From Pseudomonas sp. SL4(2022) (GTDB lineage: Bacteria > Pseudomonadota > Gammaproteobacteria > Pseudomonadales > Pseudomonadaceae): a DNA stretch of 64,000 nucleotides. The notes beneath the pieces are model-generated. The model saw only the letters and a program-made list of their open reading frames with translations. It ran no database searches and was not told where the DNA came from. The position numbers and the translations under genes are program-made. This document shows positions 16,300-24,673 of the stretch, piece after piece (within the stretch, counting starts at the first letter, position 1; every line of letters starts with the position of its first letter). The stretch covers positions 1,246,001 to 1,310,000 of the forward strand of contig NZ_CP113060.1 in assembly GCF_026625725.1 (NCBI RefSeq). The letters are read 5' to 3'.

Positions 16300-17469
16300 T
16301 TGGAACAATCAAACCGCCTTCTTAATATCGACGCGTTGCGGGGATTCGCCCTACTCGGAATTCTTGCGGTGAACATATGGGCTTTCGCCGACCCCTACTA
16401 CACCACAACACAGTCCAATCCCGTTTATGTATCAGGGGTTGATCAAGCGGTTCGTTTTTCCATCTCGCTGTTTTTTGAAACCAAATTCTACTTATTATTT
16501 TCCTTTCTATTTGGCTACAGCTTTACCCTACAAATGGCATCAGCCGAACGGGCTGAACGCGCATTCTTCCCACGAATGCTGCGGCGCCAGAGCGGACTGC
16601 TCGCAATCGGTCTAGCGCACGGAGCCTGCCTCTACTACGGCGAGATACTCTCTATCTACGCACTATTAGGGTTGATACTTTTAGCCTGTCGGGGTTTCCC
16701 ACCTGGTCGTGCGGCGAAGATCGGCGTCGTGTTAGTCGTGACCATGGGCGTGCTATGGATACTGCTCGGGATCGCTGCAATGACTCAGGCCGCAGTGATG
16801 GACGCAGACCTCACCAGTGCCAACGCGAAACGGGCTGCATTCACTGGTGACGCGATGGCGACGCTTAACTACCACGCAACTCACTTGCTGGAGACGATTG
16901 CGACCCTGTTTATGCTGCAGGGTCCAAGTGCAATGGCCATGTTTTTCTTTGGCCTCGCGGCAGGCCGTATCCGTTTTTTCGAGAATCCGGCTCTATACAA
17001 CATGCACACACAGCGGATCTTTCTGGTTGCTTTGCCAATTGGAATCGTCGGAGCACTCACTTACGCGCTGGCAACAACCTACGCTCCCGGCGGTGCCTAT
17101 GAAATCATCGCCTTCGGGCTCGGTCAGTTGACGGCACCTTTACTCACAGCGTCCTACGTAGTGGCAGCAGTCATGCTGTTCCGGACAAAGCCAGGGCAGC
17201 GTATTGAGCAAGCACTTGCCCCCATGGGGAAAATGGCGCTAACGAACTATCTTGGGCAATCCCTACTCCTTGGCATCCTGTTTACCGGATACGGGTTTGG
17301 ACTGATTGATCGACTCTCGCCGTTAATCGTTCTTGTGATTGTGCCTTTTGTTTTCGCCATTCAGTTGCTATTCAGCCGCTGGTGGTTGAAACATCATTTA
17401 TATGGGCCAGGAGAATGGGTGCTGCGCGCAATAACCATTGCGGCGATTCCTGCTTGGCGACGCAATTGA
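16300..17469 (+). CDS. DUF418-family polytopic membrane protein
   Basis: The 389-residue inner-membrane protein opens with LLNIDALRGFALLGILAVN, the signature of the DUF418/YeiB family related to membrane acyltransferase-like proteins. It carries about ten hydrophobic segments and the C-terminal MGKMALTNYLGQS block that defines the DUF418 domain. The TTG start at 16300 is favoured by GCAGGG about 9 nt upstream and by the family N-terminus. Biochemical role unknown. Codon use is less GC-biased than in the flanking core genes. Confidence 0.82.
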   Translation: MEQSNRLLNIDALRGFALLGILAVNIWAFADPYYTTTQSNPVYVSGVDQAVRFSISLFFETKFYLLFSFLFGYSFTLQMASAERAERAFFPRMLRRQSGLLAIGLAHGACLYYGEILSIYALLGLILLACRGFPPGRAAKIGVVLVVTMGVLWILLGIAAMTQAAVMDADLTSANAKRAAFTGDAMATLNYHATHLLETIATLFMLQGPSAMAMFFFGLAAGRIRFFENPALYNMHTQRIFLVALPIGIVGALTYALATTYAPGGAYEIIAFGLGQLTAPLLTASYVVAAVMLFRTKPGQRIEQALAPMGKMALTNYLGQSLLLGILFTGYGFGLIDRLSPLIVLVIVPFVFAIQLLFSRWWLKHHLYGPGEWVLRAITIAAIPAWRRN

Positions 17470-17618
17470 AATACCGCCGAATACTCGGTTAAAGCGGTGG
17501 AGGCGACACGCCGCCGATGAACCGGATCAATATTGTCCGTTCAGACCAAGTCGTTTCTGCGGCAAGGCCATTTCAACCATGATCCCTAATAAGTTGCCGG
17601 GAACACGCATATCCGAAC

Positions 17619-18593
17619 ATGGCCACAACGCGCACACCCGATAAGCCCAAGCCAAACCGCAGCGCCTTCAGGGCCAGACGCGTTAATACGCTGGCGCTGC
17701 TTTGCCTGCTCGGCCTGCTACTGCCGTGGCTCTCGAATCTTCTCGCGGGGTCCGCAGGTGCGCTGGCCTGGTTGATCGACCTGGTCAGCCATTGGCAGTG
17801 GCTGTTCTTGCTCGGGTTAGTGGTGTTTGCCGGACTGGCCTGTTGCCGTGATAAGCGCTGGGCCGTGTTGTTGTTGGCGCTGCCGCTGCCCTGGCTGACG
17901 GCATCCGCACCAGCACCGGCTGGCGATCCGCAGGCCCAGGTATTTGCCGTGGCCAGTGCCAATGTTCATCTAGATAGCCGCAACACTCAGGCATTGGCCG
18001 CCTGGCTGGCCCAGGAAGAGCCGGATGTGGTGGTGTTGTTGGAGGTTTCCCCGGCCTATGCGCAAGGCTTGCACGCCCTCGGCGATTACCCCTATCAACA
18101 CATCGTTGCCCAGGACAACCCCTTTGGTATCGCCGTACTGTCGCGCCATCCGCTGCAGCAGGTAGAGGTGATCGAAGATGCGCAGGGCATTGCCCATATC
18201 GAGGCGCAGCTGCAGTGGCACGGCCAGCCGATCGGGATTATCGCTCTGCACCCCATGCCGCCGCTTTCGCCGCAGTATCACAGCGTGCGTAACACCAAGT
18301 TGGCAGCCCTGGCCAAGCAAGCTGCAGCCCGCGCCGTACCGACGGTATTAGCTGGCGACCTGAATGCCACGCCTTGGTCGTCGGCCTTCAGCGGGCTGGC
18401 GCAATTGGGTTTGCGCCGCGCCAGCGGTTTGGCCGCGACCTGGCCGGCCGTTTTGCAGGGCGTGGTCGGGTTGCCTATCGACCAGGTGCTGGTCACGCAA
18501 CATTGGGCGGTCGTGTCGCGCCAAGTAGGCCCACAGTTGGGCTCGGATCATTTGCCGGTGCTGGTTCGCCTGGTGCAGACGCTAGAGAAATAA
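17619..18593 (+). CDS. Membrane-anchored endonuclease/exonuclease/phosphatase-family protein
   Basis: The 324-residue protein has two or three N-terminal transmembrane segments (about residues 24-95) and then an EEP catalytic domain. Motifs are ASANVHLDSRN, VVVLLEVSP (metal-binding Glu), IALHPMPP, LAGDLNATPWS and the C-terminal GSDHLPVLV catalytic Asp-His. The domain probably faces the periplasm. Related proteins act as phosphodiesterases or nucleases of unknown substrate. Confidence 0.83.
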   Translation: MATTRTPDKPKPNRSAFRARRVNTLALLCLLGLLLPWLSNLLAGSAGALAWLIDLVSHWQWLFLLGLVVFAGLACCRDKRWAVLLLALPLPWLTASAPAPAGDPQAQVFAVASANVHLDSRNTQALAAWLAQEEPDVVVLLEVSPAYAQGLHALGDYPYQHIVAQDNPFGIAVLSRHPLQQVEVIEDAQGIAHIEAQLQWHGQPIGIIALHPMPPLSPQYHSVRNTKLAALAKQAAARAVPTVLAGDLNATPWSSAFSGLAQLGLRRASGLAATWPAVLQGVVGLPIDQVLVTQHWAVVSRQVGPQLGSDHLPVLVRLVQTLEK

Positions 18594-18664
18594 AGGCGAC
18601 AGGTTTACCTTGCCTAATCGCCTGCAGCCACACAGCAATCCAATCCAATCATTGAGGGACCAGC

Positions 18665-18973
18665 ATGATCACCTGTCATATCCGCTATGTGCTCGACCCG
18701 CGCAAACTCAAGGAATTCGAGCATTACGGCAAGCTGTGGATTGCCCTGGTGGCGAAGTTTGGCGGTACGCATCACGGTTACTTTCTGCCCTCCGAAGGTG
18801 CCAACACTATCGGCCTGGCGATGTTCAGCTTCCCCAGCCTGGCGGCGTACGAGCAATACCGGCTCAAGTCCTTTGCCGACGCCGAGTGCCTGGCGGCCTT
18901 TAACTATGCGGAAGAGACCCAGTGCATCATCAGCTACGAGCGCACCTTTTTCCGCCCGGTTTTTGATGCCTGA
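18665..18973 (+). CDS. NIPSNAP-family protein
   Basis: The 102-residue dimeric alpha/beta-barrel-type small protein has the NIPSNAP pattern: ITCHIRYVLDPRKLKEFEHYGKLW, GGTHHGYFLPSEG and SFPSLAAYEQYR. Function is not established in bacteria. It precedes a DinB-like gene by 28 bp on the same strand and is probably co-transcribed with it. Confidence 0.85.
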   Translation: MITCHIRYVLDPRKLKEFEHYGKLWIALVAKFGGTHHGYFLPSEGANTIGLAMFSFPSLAAYEQYRLKSFADAECLAAFNYAEETQCIISYERTFFRPVFDA

Positions 18974-19001
18974 CTGAACCTTAATTGCCGAGTTAAGCGC
19001 C

Positions 19002-19544
19002 ATGTCTCAACTAGCCCATTTCCAGTTACTGGCCCGCTATAACGCATGGATGAATGACAAGCTCTACGCCGCTGCCGGCAAGCTGTCGCCGCAGGCGCTG
19101 AGTGAGGATCGCGGGGCGTTTTTCCCGTCCATCCTCGGCACGCTGAACCATATTGCGGTGGGCGATATCATCTGGCTCAAGCGCTTTGCCGAGCACCCGG
19201 CGTGTGCTGAGTTGCGCAAGGCAATGGACGATCTGCAACAGCCCGTCGCGCTAGATCAGCTGTTGTTCGACACGCTCGCCTCGTTGCAGACATTGCGCAG
19301 CCGACTGGATGGGCATATCAGCGACTGGGTAGCGGCGCTGACCGAGCCGGACCTGGAGCATGGGCTGGCCTACGGCAATATGAAGGGCGTGCCCGCGCAT
19401 CGCCCTTACGCCAGCCTGATGCTGCACTTCTTCAATCACCAGACTCATCATCGCGGCCAGGCCAGCACCTTACTGTTCCAGGCCGGGCAGGATATCGGCA
19501 TGACCGATTTACTGGCGCTGATTGCCGACGTGGCGCCGCGCTAA
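19002..19544 (+). CDS. DinB/YfiT-like metalloenzyme-fold protein
   Basis: The 180-residue four-helix-bundle protein has the DinB-type three-His metal site, visible as GTLNHIAVGD and FFNHQTHHRGQ. Family members are putative thiol-dependent transferases. It is close behind the NIPSNAP gene and followed after 34 bp by an ATC-hydrolase-like gene, suggesting a small operon with roles in small-molecule detoxification. Confidence 0.85.
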   Translation: MSQLAHFQLLARYNAWMNDKLYAAAGKLSPQALSEDRGAFFPSILGTLNHIAVGDIIWLKRFAEHPACAELRKAMDDLQQPVALDQLLFDTLASLQTLRSRLDGHISDWVAALTEPDLEHGLAYGNMKGVPAHRPYASLMLHFFNHQTHHRGQASTLLFQAGQDIGMTDLLALIADVAPR

Positions 19545-19578
19545 TGCGCTCAACAAATCGCCAGAGCCAAGACAACCG

Positions 19579-20196
19579 ATGAAGCCACTCGCCCTGCTGC
19601 TCCCGCGCATCGTCTTTCACCGGGCGGCGCAGACGCAGCCAGGTGCTTGTTTGCCTGCGGCCACGGCGTCAGCGGTGTGGGCCAGAACCCTGGAAATACA
19701 GGGAGAAATGCAACGCTCGCGGGCAGGCCATTCGCCTGGAGTGAATCTGCTGCGTTATATGCAGTGGGATTGCGCGCTGTACCGCGCTCTGCAGGAGCAA
19801 GGCATTGGCCAGCAGCAGGCCGGCGAGTGGATTGAGCAGATCAACTGGCAGATCTTCGCCCCGGCCAGCGCCCTGGCGCTCAAGGTGTCGCGCCTGCGCA
19901 GCCGCCGCTTGCCGGCACGCATCAAGTGGCTGCTCGATACGCTATTCAGCCTGGTGTTTACCCGCCCTTTCCGCCGCACAAACCTGCCCGCCGCCGCTGG
20001 CGTGGCCTTTGATGTGCAGGTGTGTCCGCTGGCCAGTTACCTGCGTGAGCAGGGTGCGCCGGAGCTGACCCACTTTGCCGCGTGCAGTCTGGATTACCGC
20101 ATGGCCAAGGATTGGGGCGTAAGCCTGCAACGCACGCAGACCCTCGCCGGCGGTGCCGCACACTGCGATTTCCGTTTTAGCGTGCCACGTGAGTAA
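19579..20196 (+). CDS. L-2-amino-thiazoline-4-carboxylic acid hydrolase-like protein
   Basis: The 205-residue protein resembles the ATC hydrolase family by its C-terminal half: CPLASYLREQGAPEL, then FAACSLDYRMAKDWGV, TQTLAGGAAHCDFRF. The true hydrolase opens a thiazoline ring on the way to cysteine; most relatives are uncharacterised. The ATG at 19579 was chosen over an upstream start that overlaps the DinB gene. It is the last gene before the right-hand IS-like repeats. Confidence 0.7.
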   Translation: MKPLALLLPRIVFHRAAQTQPGACLPAATASAVWARTLEIQGEMQRSRAGHSPGVNLLRYMQWDCALYRALQEQGIGQQQAGEWIEQINWQIFAPASALALKVSRLRSRRLPARIKWLLDTLFSLVFTRPFRRTNLPAAAGVAFDVQVCPLASYLREQGAPELTHFAACSLDYRMAKDWGVSLQRTQTLAGGAAHCDFRFSVPRE

Positions 20197-20217
20197 TTGC
20201 ACAGACTTACCCACCCA

Positions 20218-20292
20218 CTTGCATTCGACCTGACCAGTCATTTGCATTGGATTTGACCGGCAGCTGGCAGAGAACAACCACTGCTGCCGGTC
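20218..20292. repeat. IS-end-like repeats and adjoining hairpin, right copy
   Basis: TTGCATTCGACCTGACC (20219-20235) is followed at 22-bp phase by TTTGCATTGGATTTGACC (20241-20258), two copies of one unit. A perfect 9-bp inverted repeat GACCGGCAG/CTGCCGGTC (20255-20263 with 20284-20292) adjoins them. No transposase is nearby; this looks like a relic of a mobile-element end. Confidence 0.45.
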
Positions 20293-20493
20293 GCGACAGG
20301 CAACAACCGGCCAACAGCGGTCAGTCGTATGCGTCTAGAGAAACTGGGACGATTCACTGGAACATCTTTGCGGCTGATCATTAATTTCATTAATAGAAAT
20401 AGTAAAGTTCAAAAGTCATCTATTCTTGCAACCAACTAAGACTGAGAGAATTTCCTCACTGCCGATAACGGCACCCTACCTGAGGAACTCATC

Positions 20494-20751
20494 ATGCATA
20501 ACCTTCATCGAAAGCACCGACTCTTCGCCACGGCCTTGCTGTTCGGCAGCCTCGTAAACCTCGGCAGCGGCCAGTCTTTTGCGGCCGACGGCAGTGAACG
20601 CCTGCAGCACACCCCGTCTCATACCAGCGTCAATAAACTGCAAAAACTGGCCGAAGATGGCAGCGAACGCAGCCGCAGCTACTGGCTTGAACGTCATATT
20701 GATGTGGCTGAAGGTGGTGCCGACCGCGTACAACTGATACACAAAGCCTGA
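20494..20751 (+). CDS. Small secreted protein with three A-x-DGSER-like repeats
   Basis: The 85-residue precursor has a signal peptide ending near SFAADG. The mature part carries three spaced copies of one short motif: AADGSERLQ (30-38), AEDGSERSR (53-61) and AEGGADRVQ (72-80). It has no Cys. The upstream region is AT-rich and it ends at a strong terminator, so it is a single-gene unit. Function unknown. The acidic DG-E/D triads could bind cations or a repeated partner surface, which is speculation. Confidence 0.75.
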   Translation: MHNLHRKHRLFATALLFGSLVNLGSGQSFAADGSERLQHTPSHTSVNKLQKLAEDGSERSRSYWLERHIDVAEGGADRVQLIHKA

Positions 20752-20765
20752 GCCTGGCCAACCAC

Positions 20766-20800
20766 AAGCCCCTGAGCGGAAATCCGCTCAGGGGCTTTTT
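20766..20800 (+). terminator. Rho-independent terminator of the small secreted gene
   Basis: A 15-bp stem AAGCCCCTGAGCGGA/TCCGCTCAGGGGCTT with a 2-nt apparent loop, ending in TTTTT. Confidence 0.95.
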
Positions 20801-20915
20801 ATTTGTGGGATCAATTTCAGGTCTGAAACGACAGCCCTCTATCCGCAAGCACTGATGGACGATCTGCTAGCCCGCGCACGACCGGGCCTGCTCCCCAGCA
20901 TAATCCGTGATCCGC

Positions 20916-21647
20916 TCATTCGGACAAGAACACCTGCCAGTGCAACAGCTGTATCAGCCGGCTAAGCCACTCCGGATGTTCGACCAGTGCTGCTGGCAAA
21001 CGGTTTGGCTGGGTAGCCATCTGCAGCAGCTCACAGCTAACCGCATCGAGCGGCTCGGTGCGCAGCAGTAACCCATGTCGCCAGACCAGTACATTTTCCT
21101 CCGGCCAGTTCTGGGCGGTAGGTGCTGGTGTGCCCCCTTGCTGACTGGTCCACAAAAGGTACAGCGGATGATCCGAGCGCAGCAGTGTCACCGAGGGATG
21201 CCAGCGCAGGGGCTGCCCGATTCTGTCGGTTAGGATCACCAAGTCCATCTCCGCAATACTTAGCACAGGCGTATCTGGCGCATGGAAGGCACACAGTCGG
21301 GCCCATTCCAGACGGGCGATGTCGGTCAGATAGTTCAGCTCGCTCAGCGGCTGGAATCGGGCGATAAAGCCCGCCAGCTCGGCACCATACTCATGCAGCG
21401 CGGCCGAGCGTGGCGGATGCTGTTGGATAAACACCGCCGCCAGTGCGGTGAAATAGTCCGGTCCCAGTAACCGCGCCAACACTGGAAATCCCTGACGCAG
21501 TGCCTCAGTGCGCGAAGCTCTGACGTTGTTGCGGTAAATGGCAAAACGCTGGGCAAATGCACCTTCACCACACTCGCCCAAATGCAGTGGCACGGCATCG
21601 GCGTTATGTATTGCCTGGGAAAATTCTTCCATTGCAATGGGAGTCAT
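20916..21647 (-). CDS. bufC: BufC/HvfC-like partner protein (DUF2063)
   Basis: This 243-residue protein has the DUF2063 putative DNA-binding-domain signature near its start: MEEFSQAIHN, FAIYRNNVRASRTEALRQGFPVLARLLG, FIQQHPP, LHEYGAELAGFI. In bufferin systems BufC pairs with the MNIO enzyme BufB and is thought to recruit the precursor. Its ATG overlaps the bufB stop by 4 bp (21644-21647), so the two are coupled. The start at MTPIAMEEFSQ was preferred to a 50-codon longer ORF that runs through bufB. Confidence 0.85.
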   Translation of the reverse strand: MTPIAMEEFSQAIHNADAVPLHLGECGEGAFAQRFAIYRNNVRASRTEALRQGFPVLARLLGPDYFTALAAVFIQQHPPRSAALHEYGAELAGFIARFQPLSELNYLTDIARLEWARLCAFHAPDTPVLSIAEMDLVILTDRIGQPLRWHPSVTLLRSDHPLYLLWTSQQGGTPAPTAQNWPEENVLVWRHGLLLRTEPLDAVSCELLQMATQPNRLPAALVEHPEWLSRLIQLLHWQVFLSE

Positions 21648-22513
21648 GCGGGTGTCTCCCGGGAGGCACAGGGCGGCATATAGGGGCTTTGCTGCAGCGA
21701 TCTGGCGCAATCGACTTCGGCAGCCAGAGTATTCCAGGCAGGCAGTTCGCGGTCCCACTCGATCAGGCTGGGGCGCGGACCGGCCAGCAGCAGCCACTGC
21801 ACATACAAGACCCAGGTGTCGTCGGCCACCGCACTGGCGTGATCGTCGATCAGCAGTGTGCTATCGCCAATCGGCATGCGAGTGTGACCAGCCAGGTGCA
21901 GCTCCCCTACCCGTTCAGCCGGCAAGGCTTTGAGGTAGGTGTCCGGACTGCCGCCGCAGTTGTGGCAGCTGACCAGCAGGTTATTCAGATCCAGCAGCAG
22001 GCCGCAGTCGGTATCCCGGCAAAGCTGGCGGAGAAACTCCACTTCGCTCATGTCGGACTCTTCCAGACGCAGGTAAACGGCCGGATTCTCAATCAGGATC
22101 GTGCGCCCCAGCGCCTCCTGCACCTGCTGTATCCGCGCGCTCACCCGCTGCAGCGTGGCGGCGTTGTAGGCCAGCGGCAGCAGATCGCCCAGGTACTGGC
22201 CGGCATGCCCGGACCAGGCCAGGTGCTCGGACACCAGCTGCGGTTCGTAACGCTCGCACAGCCAGCACAGGCGTTGTAGATGCTCAGCATCCAGCGGGTC
22301 AACACCGCCCAGCGAGAGACCCACGCCATGCACCGACAGCGGCAGATGCCGGCGCAACTCGGCGAGCTGGGCATGCAGCAGGCCGCCCTCGCCGAAATAG
22401 TTTTCCGCATGCACCTCGATAAAGTCGACGCGCCCCGGGTTGGCCAGCAGGGCATCGAAATGCACCGGCTTGAACGCCACACCAGCACCGCCACGGAGCG
22501 CGAGACTGCTCAT
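21644..22513 (-). CDS. bufB: MNIO-family RiPP-modifying enzyme (DUF692)
   Basis: The 289-residue TIM-barrel, multinuclear non-haem iron oxidase-like protein shows the DUF692 iron-ligand segments: IEVHAENYFGEGG, SVHGVGLSLGG, SEHLAWSGH, IENPAVYL, LLDLNNLLVSCHN, ELHLAGH and IDDHASAV. In bufferin pathways it converts precursor cysteines to 5-thiooxazoles. It lies 3 bp downstream of the Cys-containing precursor bufA and upstream of bufC, the canonical order. Confidence 0.9.
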   Translation of the reverse strand: MSSLALRGGAGVAFKPVHFDALLANPGRVDFIEVHAENYFGEGGLLHAQLAELRRHLPLSVHGVGLSLGGVDPLDAEHLQRLCWLCERYEPQLVSEHLAWSGHAGQYLGDLLPLAYNAATLQRVSARIQQVQEALGRTILIENPAVYLRLEESDMSEVEFLRQLCRDTDCGLLLDLNNLLVSCHNCGGSPDTYLKALPAERVGELHLAGHTRMPIGDSTLLIDDHASAVADDTWVLYVQWLLLAGPRPSLIEWDRELPAWNTLAAEVDCARSLQQSPYMPPCASRETPA

Positions 22514-22516
22514 GGA

Positions 22517-22804
22517 TCAGGGCCTCTGCACGGGCTCGAGCGAACCTTTGCCGAACGGGGTTTCGATCTCTACGCAGGTGCCTGCCGGAACCAACTTCCA
22601 GGCGTTGCCCTGATAGTCGATCTTCGAGGTGCCCGCGCAGGAGGTGCCGGGGCCGGCGGCGCAGTCGTTCTGCCCGGCCAGCGAGATGCCGTAGCATTTT
22701 TCCTTGCCGGCATTGACCGGGGCATCGGCTGCGCTGGCCGACTGGGTGGCGGCGAGCAAGGCACTGGCCAGTGACAGGGCCAGACAGGTGTTGAGCGTTT
22801 GCAT
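22517..22804 (-). CDS. bufA: Bufferin-type Cys-rich secreted precursor (DUF2282)
   Basis: The 95-residue precursor has a Sec-type signal peptide (about 1-26, ending SASAADA). The mature part has four cysteines, C37, C48, C56 and C77, in the DUF2282 pattern [31 protein letters not shown] and VPAGTC. In this family BufB modifies cysteines and the exported peptide chelates copper in the periplasm, which protects the cell. The mature tail after C77 ([12 protein letters not shown]) is longer than the minimal family core as I know it. Confidence 0.88.
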   Translation of the reverse strand: MQTLNTCLALSLASALLAATQSASAADAPVNAGKEKCYGISLAGQNDCAAGPGTSCAGTSKIDYQGNAWKLVPAGTCVEIETPFGKGSLEPVQRP

Positions 22805-22824
22805 GAGGTACTCCTCAGAGAAGG

Positions 22825-23448
22825 TCAGTTCTGTAGACGGGCTAGCGCCCGCTGCACGGCGGGCCGGGCACTGATTCGGTCGACCCAGGCACGGACATGG
22901 GGGAATTGGTTCAGGTCGACGCCGGCATAGTCGGCAATGCGCAGCCAGCCGAAGTGCATGATGTCGGCGATCGAGTAGCTGCTGCCGGCGAGCCAGGGCA
23001 CCTCGGCCAGACGCTCGTCCAGCAGCGCAGTCAGGCGCAGCGACTCGTTGCGGTAACGCTCGATGGCCAGCGGTACCGGCTCGGGTGCCGAGCGCAGGAA
23101 CCAGCCGGCTTGGCCGAACATCGGCCCGACACTGGCCACCTGCAGGAACAGGTATTCCATGGCGCGTTGGAACTCACGCGGGTCCTGCGGCAACAGCGCG
23201 CCGTGCTTCTGCGCCAGGTACAGCAGGATGGCGCCGGATTCGGCCAGGTTGAGCGGCTGAGCGCCGGGACCGTCGAGGTCGACCAGCACAGGAATCCGCC
23301 CATTGGGATTGAGTGCCAGAAATGCCGGGCGCTTCTGCTCGCCCTGGCTGAGATTGACCTTGATCAGGCGATAGTCGACACCCAGCTCTTCCAGGGCGAT
23401 CGGCACCTTGAGACCGTTGGGAGTATTGGCGCTGTAGAGTTCAATCAT
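22825..23448 (-). CDS. Glutathione S-transferase family protein inside the buf operon
   Basis: The 207-residue protein has an N-terminal thioredoxin-like domain of the Ure2/YghU-like type ([44 protein letters not shown]) and an all-alpha C-terminal domain. Its ATG overlaps the DoxX stop by 4 bp (23445-23448) and its stop lies 20 bp before bufA, so it is embedded in the operon. A GST is not part of the minimal bufABCD set. It could manage thiol redox state or conjugates during precursor handling, which is inference. The start [10 protein letters not shown] was chosen over a 26-codon extension. Confidence 0.85.
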   Translation of the reverse strand: MIELYSANTPNGLKVPIALEELGVDYRLIKVNLSQGEQKRPAFLALNPNGRIPVLVDLDGPGAQPLNLAESGAILLYLAQKHGALLPQDPREFQRAMEYLFLQVASVGPMFGQAGWFLRSAPEPVPLAIERYRNESLRLTALLDERLAEVPWLAGSSYSIADIMHFGWLRIADYAGVDLNQFPHVRAWVDRISARPAVQRALARLQN

Positions 23449-23942
23449 TGCGGTGCCCTCAGGCATTGCTCCGGGTCGGCATGACCCGCGCAAGGGTTCT
23501 GGCTGTTGCCGTGGCGACGTCGCCACGGACGTTGCAGCCCATGGTCGAGGCTCAGACGACCGCCGCCGTGCCCGATCAGCAGCAGCAAGGCCACCGCCCA
23601 GGTGCCGTGGGTCGCCCAGGCATCGGGGTAGACCAAGAGCTGAATAACCAGCGTCATGCCCAGCAGGCCGGCAGCCGCCAGGCGGGTGCCCAGCCCGAGC
23701 AGCAACAGGATCGGCAACAGATGTTCGGCAAAGGCAGCGAGCCCGGCGGCCAGCGCCGGATCGATCAGCGGCAGGCGGTATTCCTCCTGGAACAGATAGA
23801 GCGTCGACTCCTTAAGCTGCCAATCCTCGACCTTGGTCCGGCCGGATTGCCAGAACACCGCCCCTGGGGTAATGCGGGCCAGCAGCAACAGGGCATCACG
23901 GCCTAGCGCCTGCCAACGTGCGGATACGGTTTGGACAGTCAT
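23445..23942 (-). CDS. DoxX-family membrane protein (BufD-like)
   Basis: The 165-residue inner-membrane protein has four hydrophobic helices and the DoxX pattern: LLARITPGAVFWQSGRTKVEDW, AEHLLPILLLLGLGTRLAA and GMTLVIQLLVYPDAW. DoxX-type proteins accompany bufABC operons as BufD. The C-terminus is Arg/Cys-containing (PWRRRHGNSQNPCAG). The start at MTVQTV is preferred to an ATG 11 codons upstream. Confidence 0.85.
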   Translation of the reverse strand: MTVQTVSARWQALGRDALLLLARITPGAVFWQSGRTKVEDWQLKESTLYLFQEEYRLPLIDPALAAGLAAFAEHLLPILLLLGLGTRLAAAGLLGMTLVIQLLVYPDAWATHGTWAVALLLLIGHGGGRLSLDHGLQRPWRRRHGNSQNPCAGHADPEQCLRAPQ

Positions 23943-23996
23943 GTCATGTCTCCGGAAAGCCCCTGCCGGCGGCAATCGCCAACAGGGGCAGCAGGG

Positions 23997-24497
23997 TTAC
24001 AGGCTGCTCGGGGCCTTGTCCTTGATGGACGGCCAGTTGGCGTCGGCCTTGGCGATGTTGCCCGGCACGTCCTCGGACCACTTTTTGAACACGTCCGCAT
24101 TGACGTTCAGGTACAGCTTGCCGTCGACCACCTTGTACTGGCTCGGGTCGACGTCGAGCTTCTTGCCCAGCGCCGCGCCCATGGCACAGAAACCGCCGTA
24201 CTGCGGCACGTAGTGCGCGGCGTCGCTCTGGAAGGTCTTCATGTTCTCGGCCGAAGCGAAGTAGTAGGTGGCACCTTCATGCTTCACGGCGAAACGCTTG
24301 TCGCCCATGGCCGGCTTACCCTGGAAATAGGACACCGGGTCGTAACCCTTGAGGATCACCTGGCCGGCTTCTACGTTGATCGAGGACGTAGAGGCCTCGT
24401 CGTAGGCGAAGCTGCTGGTGGCGGTCAACAGCGCGGCTCCGCCAGCGGCCAGCGCAACAGACAGGGAGGTGGCAATAAAGGAGTTCTTCAGGTTCAT
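23997..24497 (-). CDS. Exported YHS-domain protein
   Basis: The 166-residue protein has a signal peptide (about 1-32) and a YHS domain: GYDPVSYFQGKPAMGDKRF, GATYYFASAENMKTFQSDA, YVPQYGGFCAMGA. YHS domains bind metals and occur in copper-transport and metal-sensor proteins, so its place 54 bp upstream of the buf genes supports a copper or transition-metal theme. The start MNLKNSF was preferred to a 24-codon longer ORF lacking a signal peptide. It is probably the first gene of the buf operon; the divergent neighbour is a LysR regulator. Confidence 0.85.
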   Translation of the reverse strand: MNLKNSFIATSLSVALAAGGAALLTATSSFAYDEASTSSINVEAGQVILKGYDPVSYFQGKPAMGDKRFAVKHEGATYYFASAENMKTFQSDAAHYVPQYGGFCAMGAALGKKLDVDPSQYKVVDGKLYLNVNADVFKKWSEDVPGNIAKADANWPSIKDKAPSSL

Positions 24498-24673
24498 CGT
24501 GGTCTTCCTTACTGGATCAGTTGAACAGTGGGTAAACGTCAGAACCCGTTGAGTCCGACGTGAGCGCACTGTAAAAACTCACAGAAAGAACAAGAACAAC
24601 CCAAGTTGACAAAGCTCTATTGCAGAATCTGCAATTAACCGCGCAGACTGTGTCCTCACTTTAGGAGGCCGAC

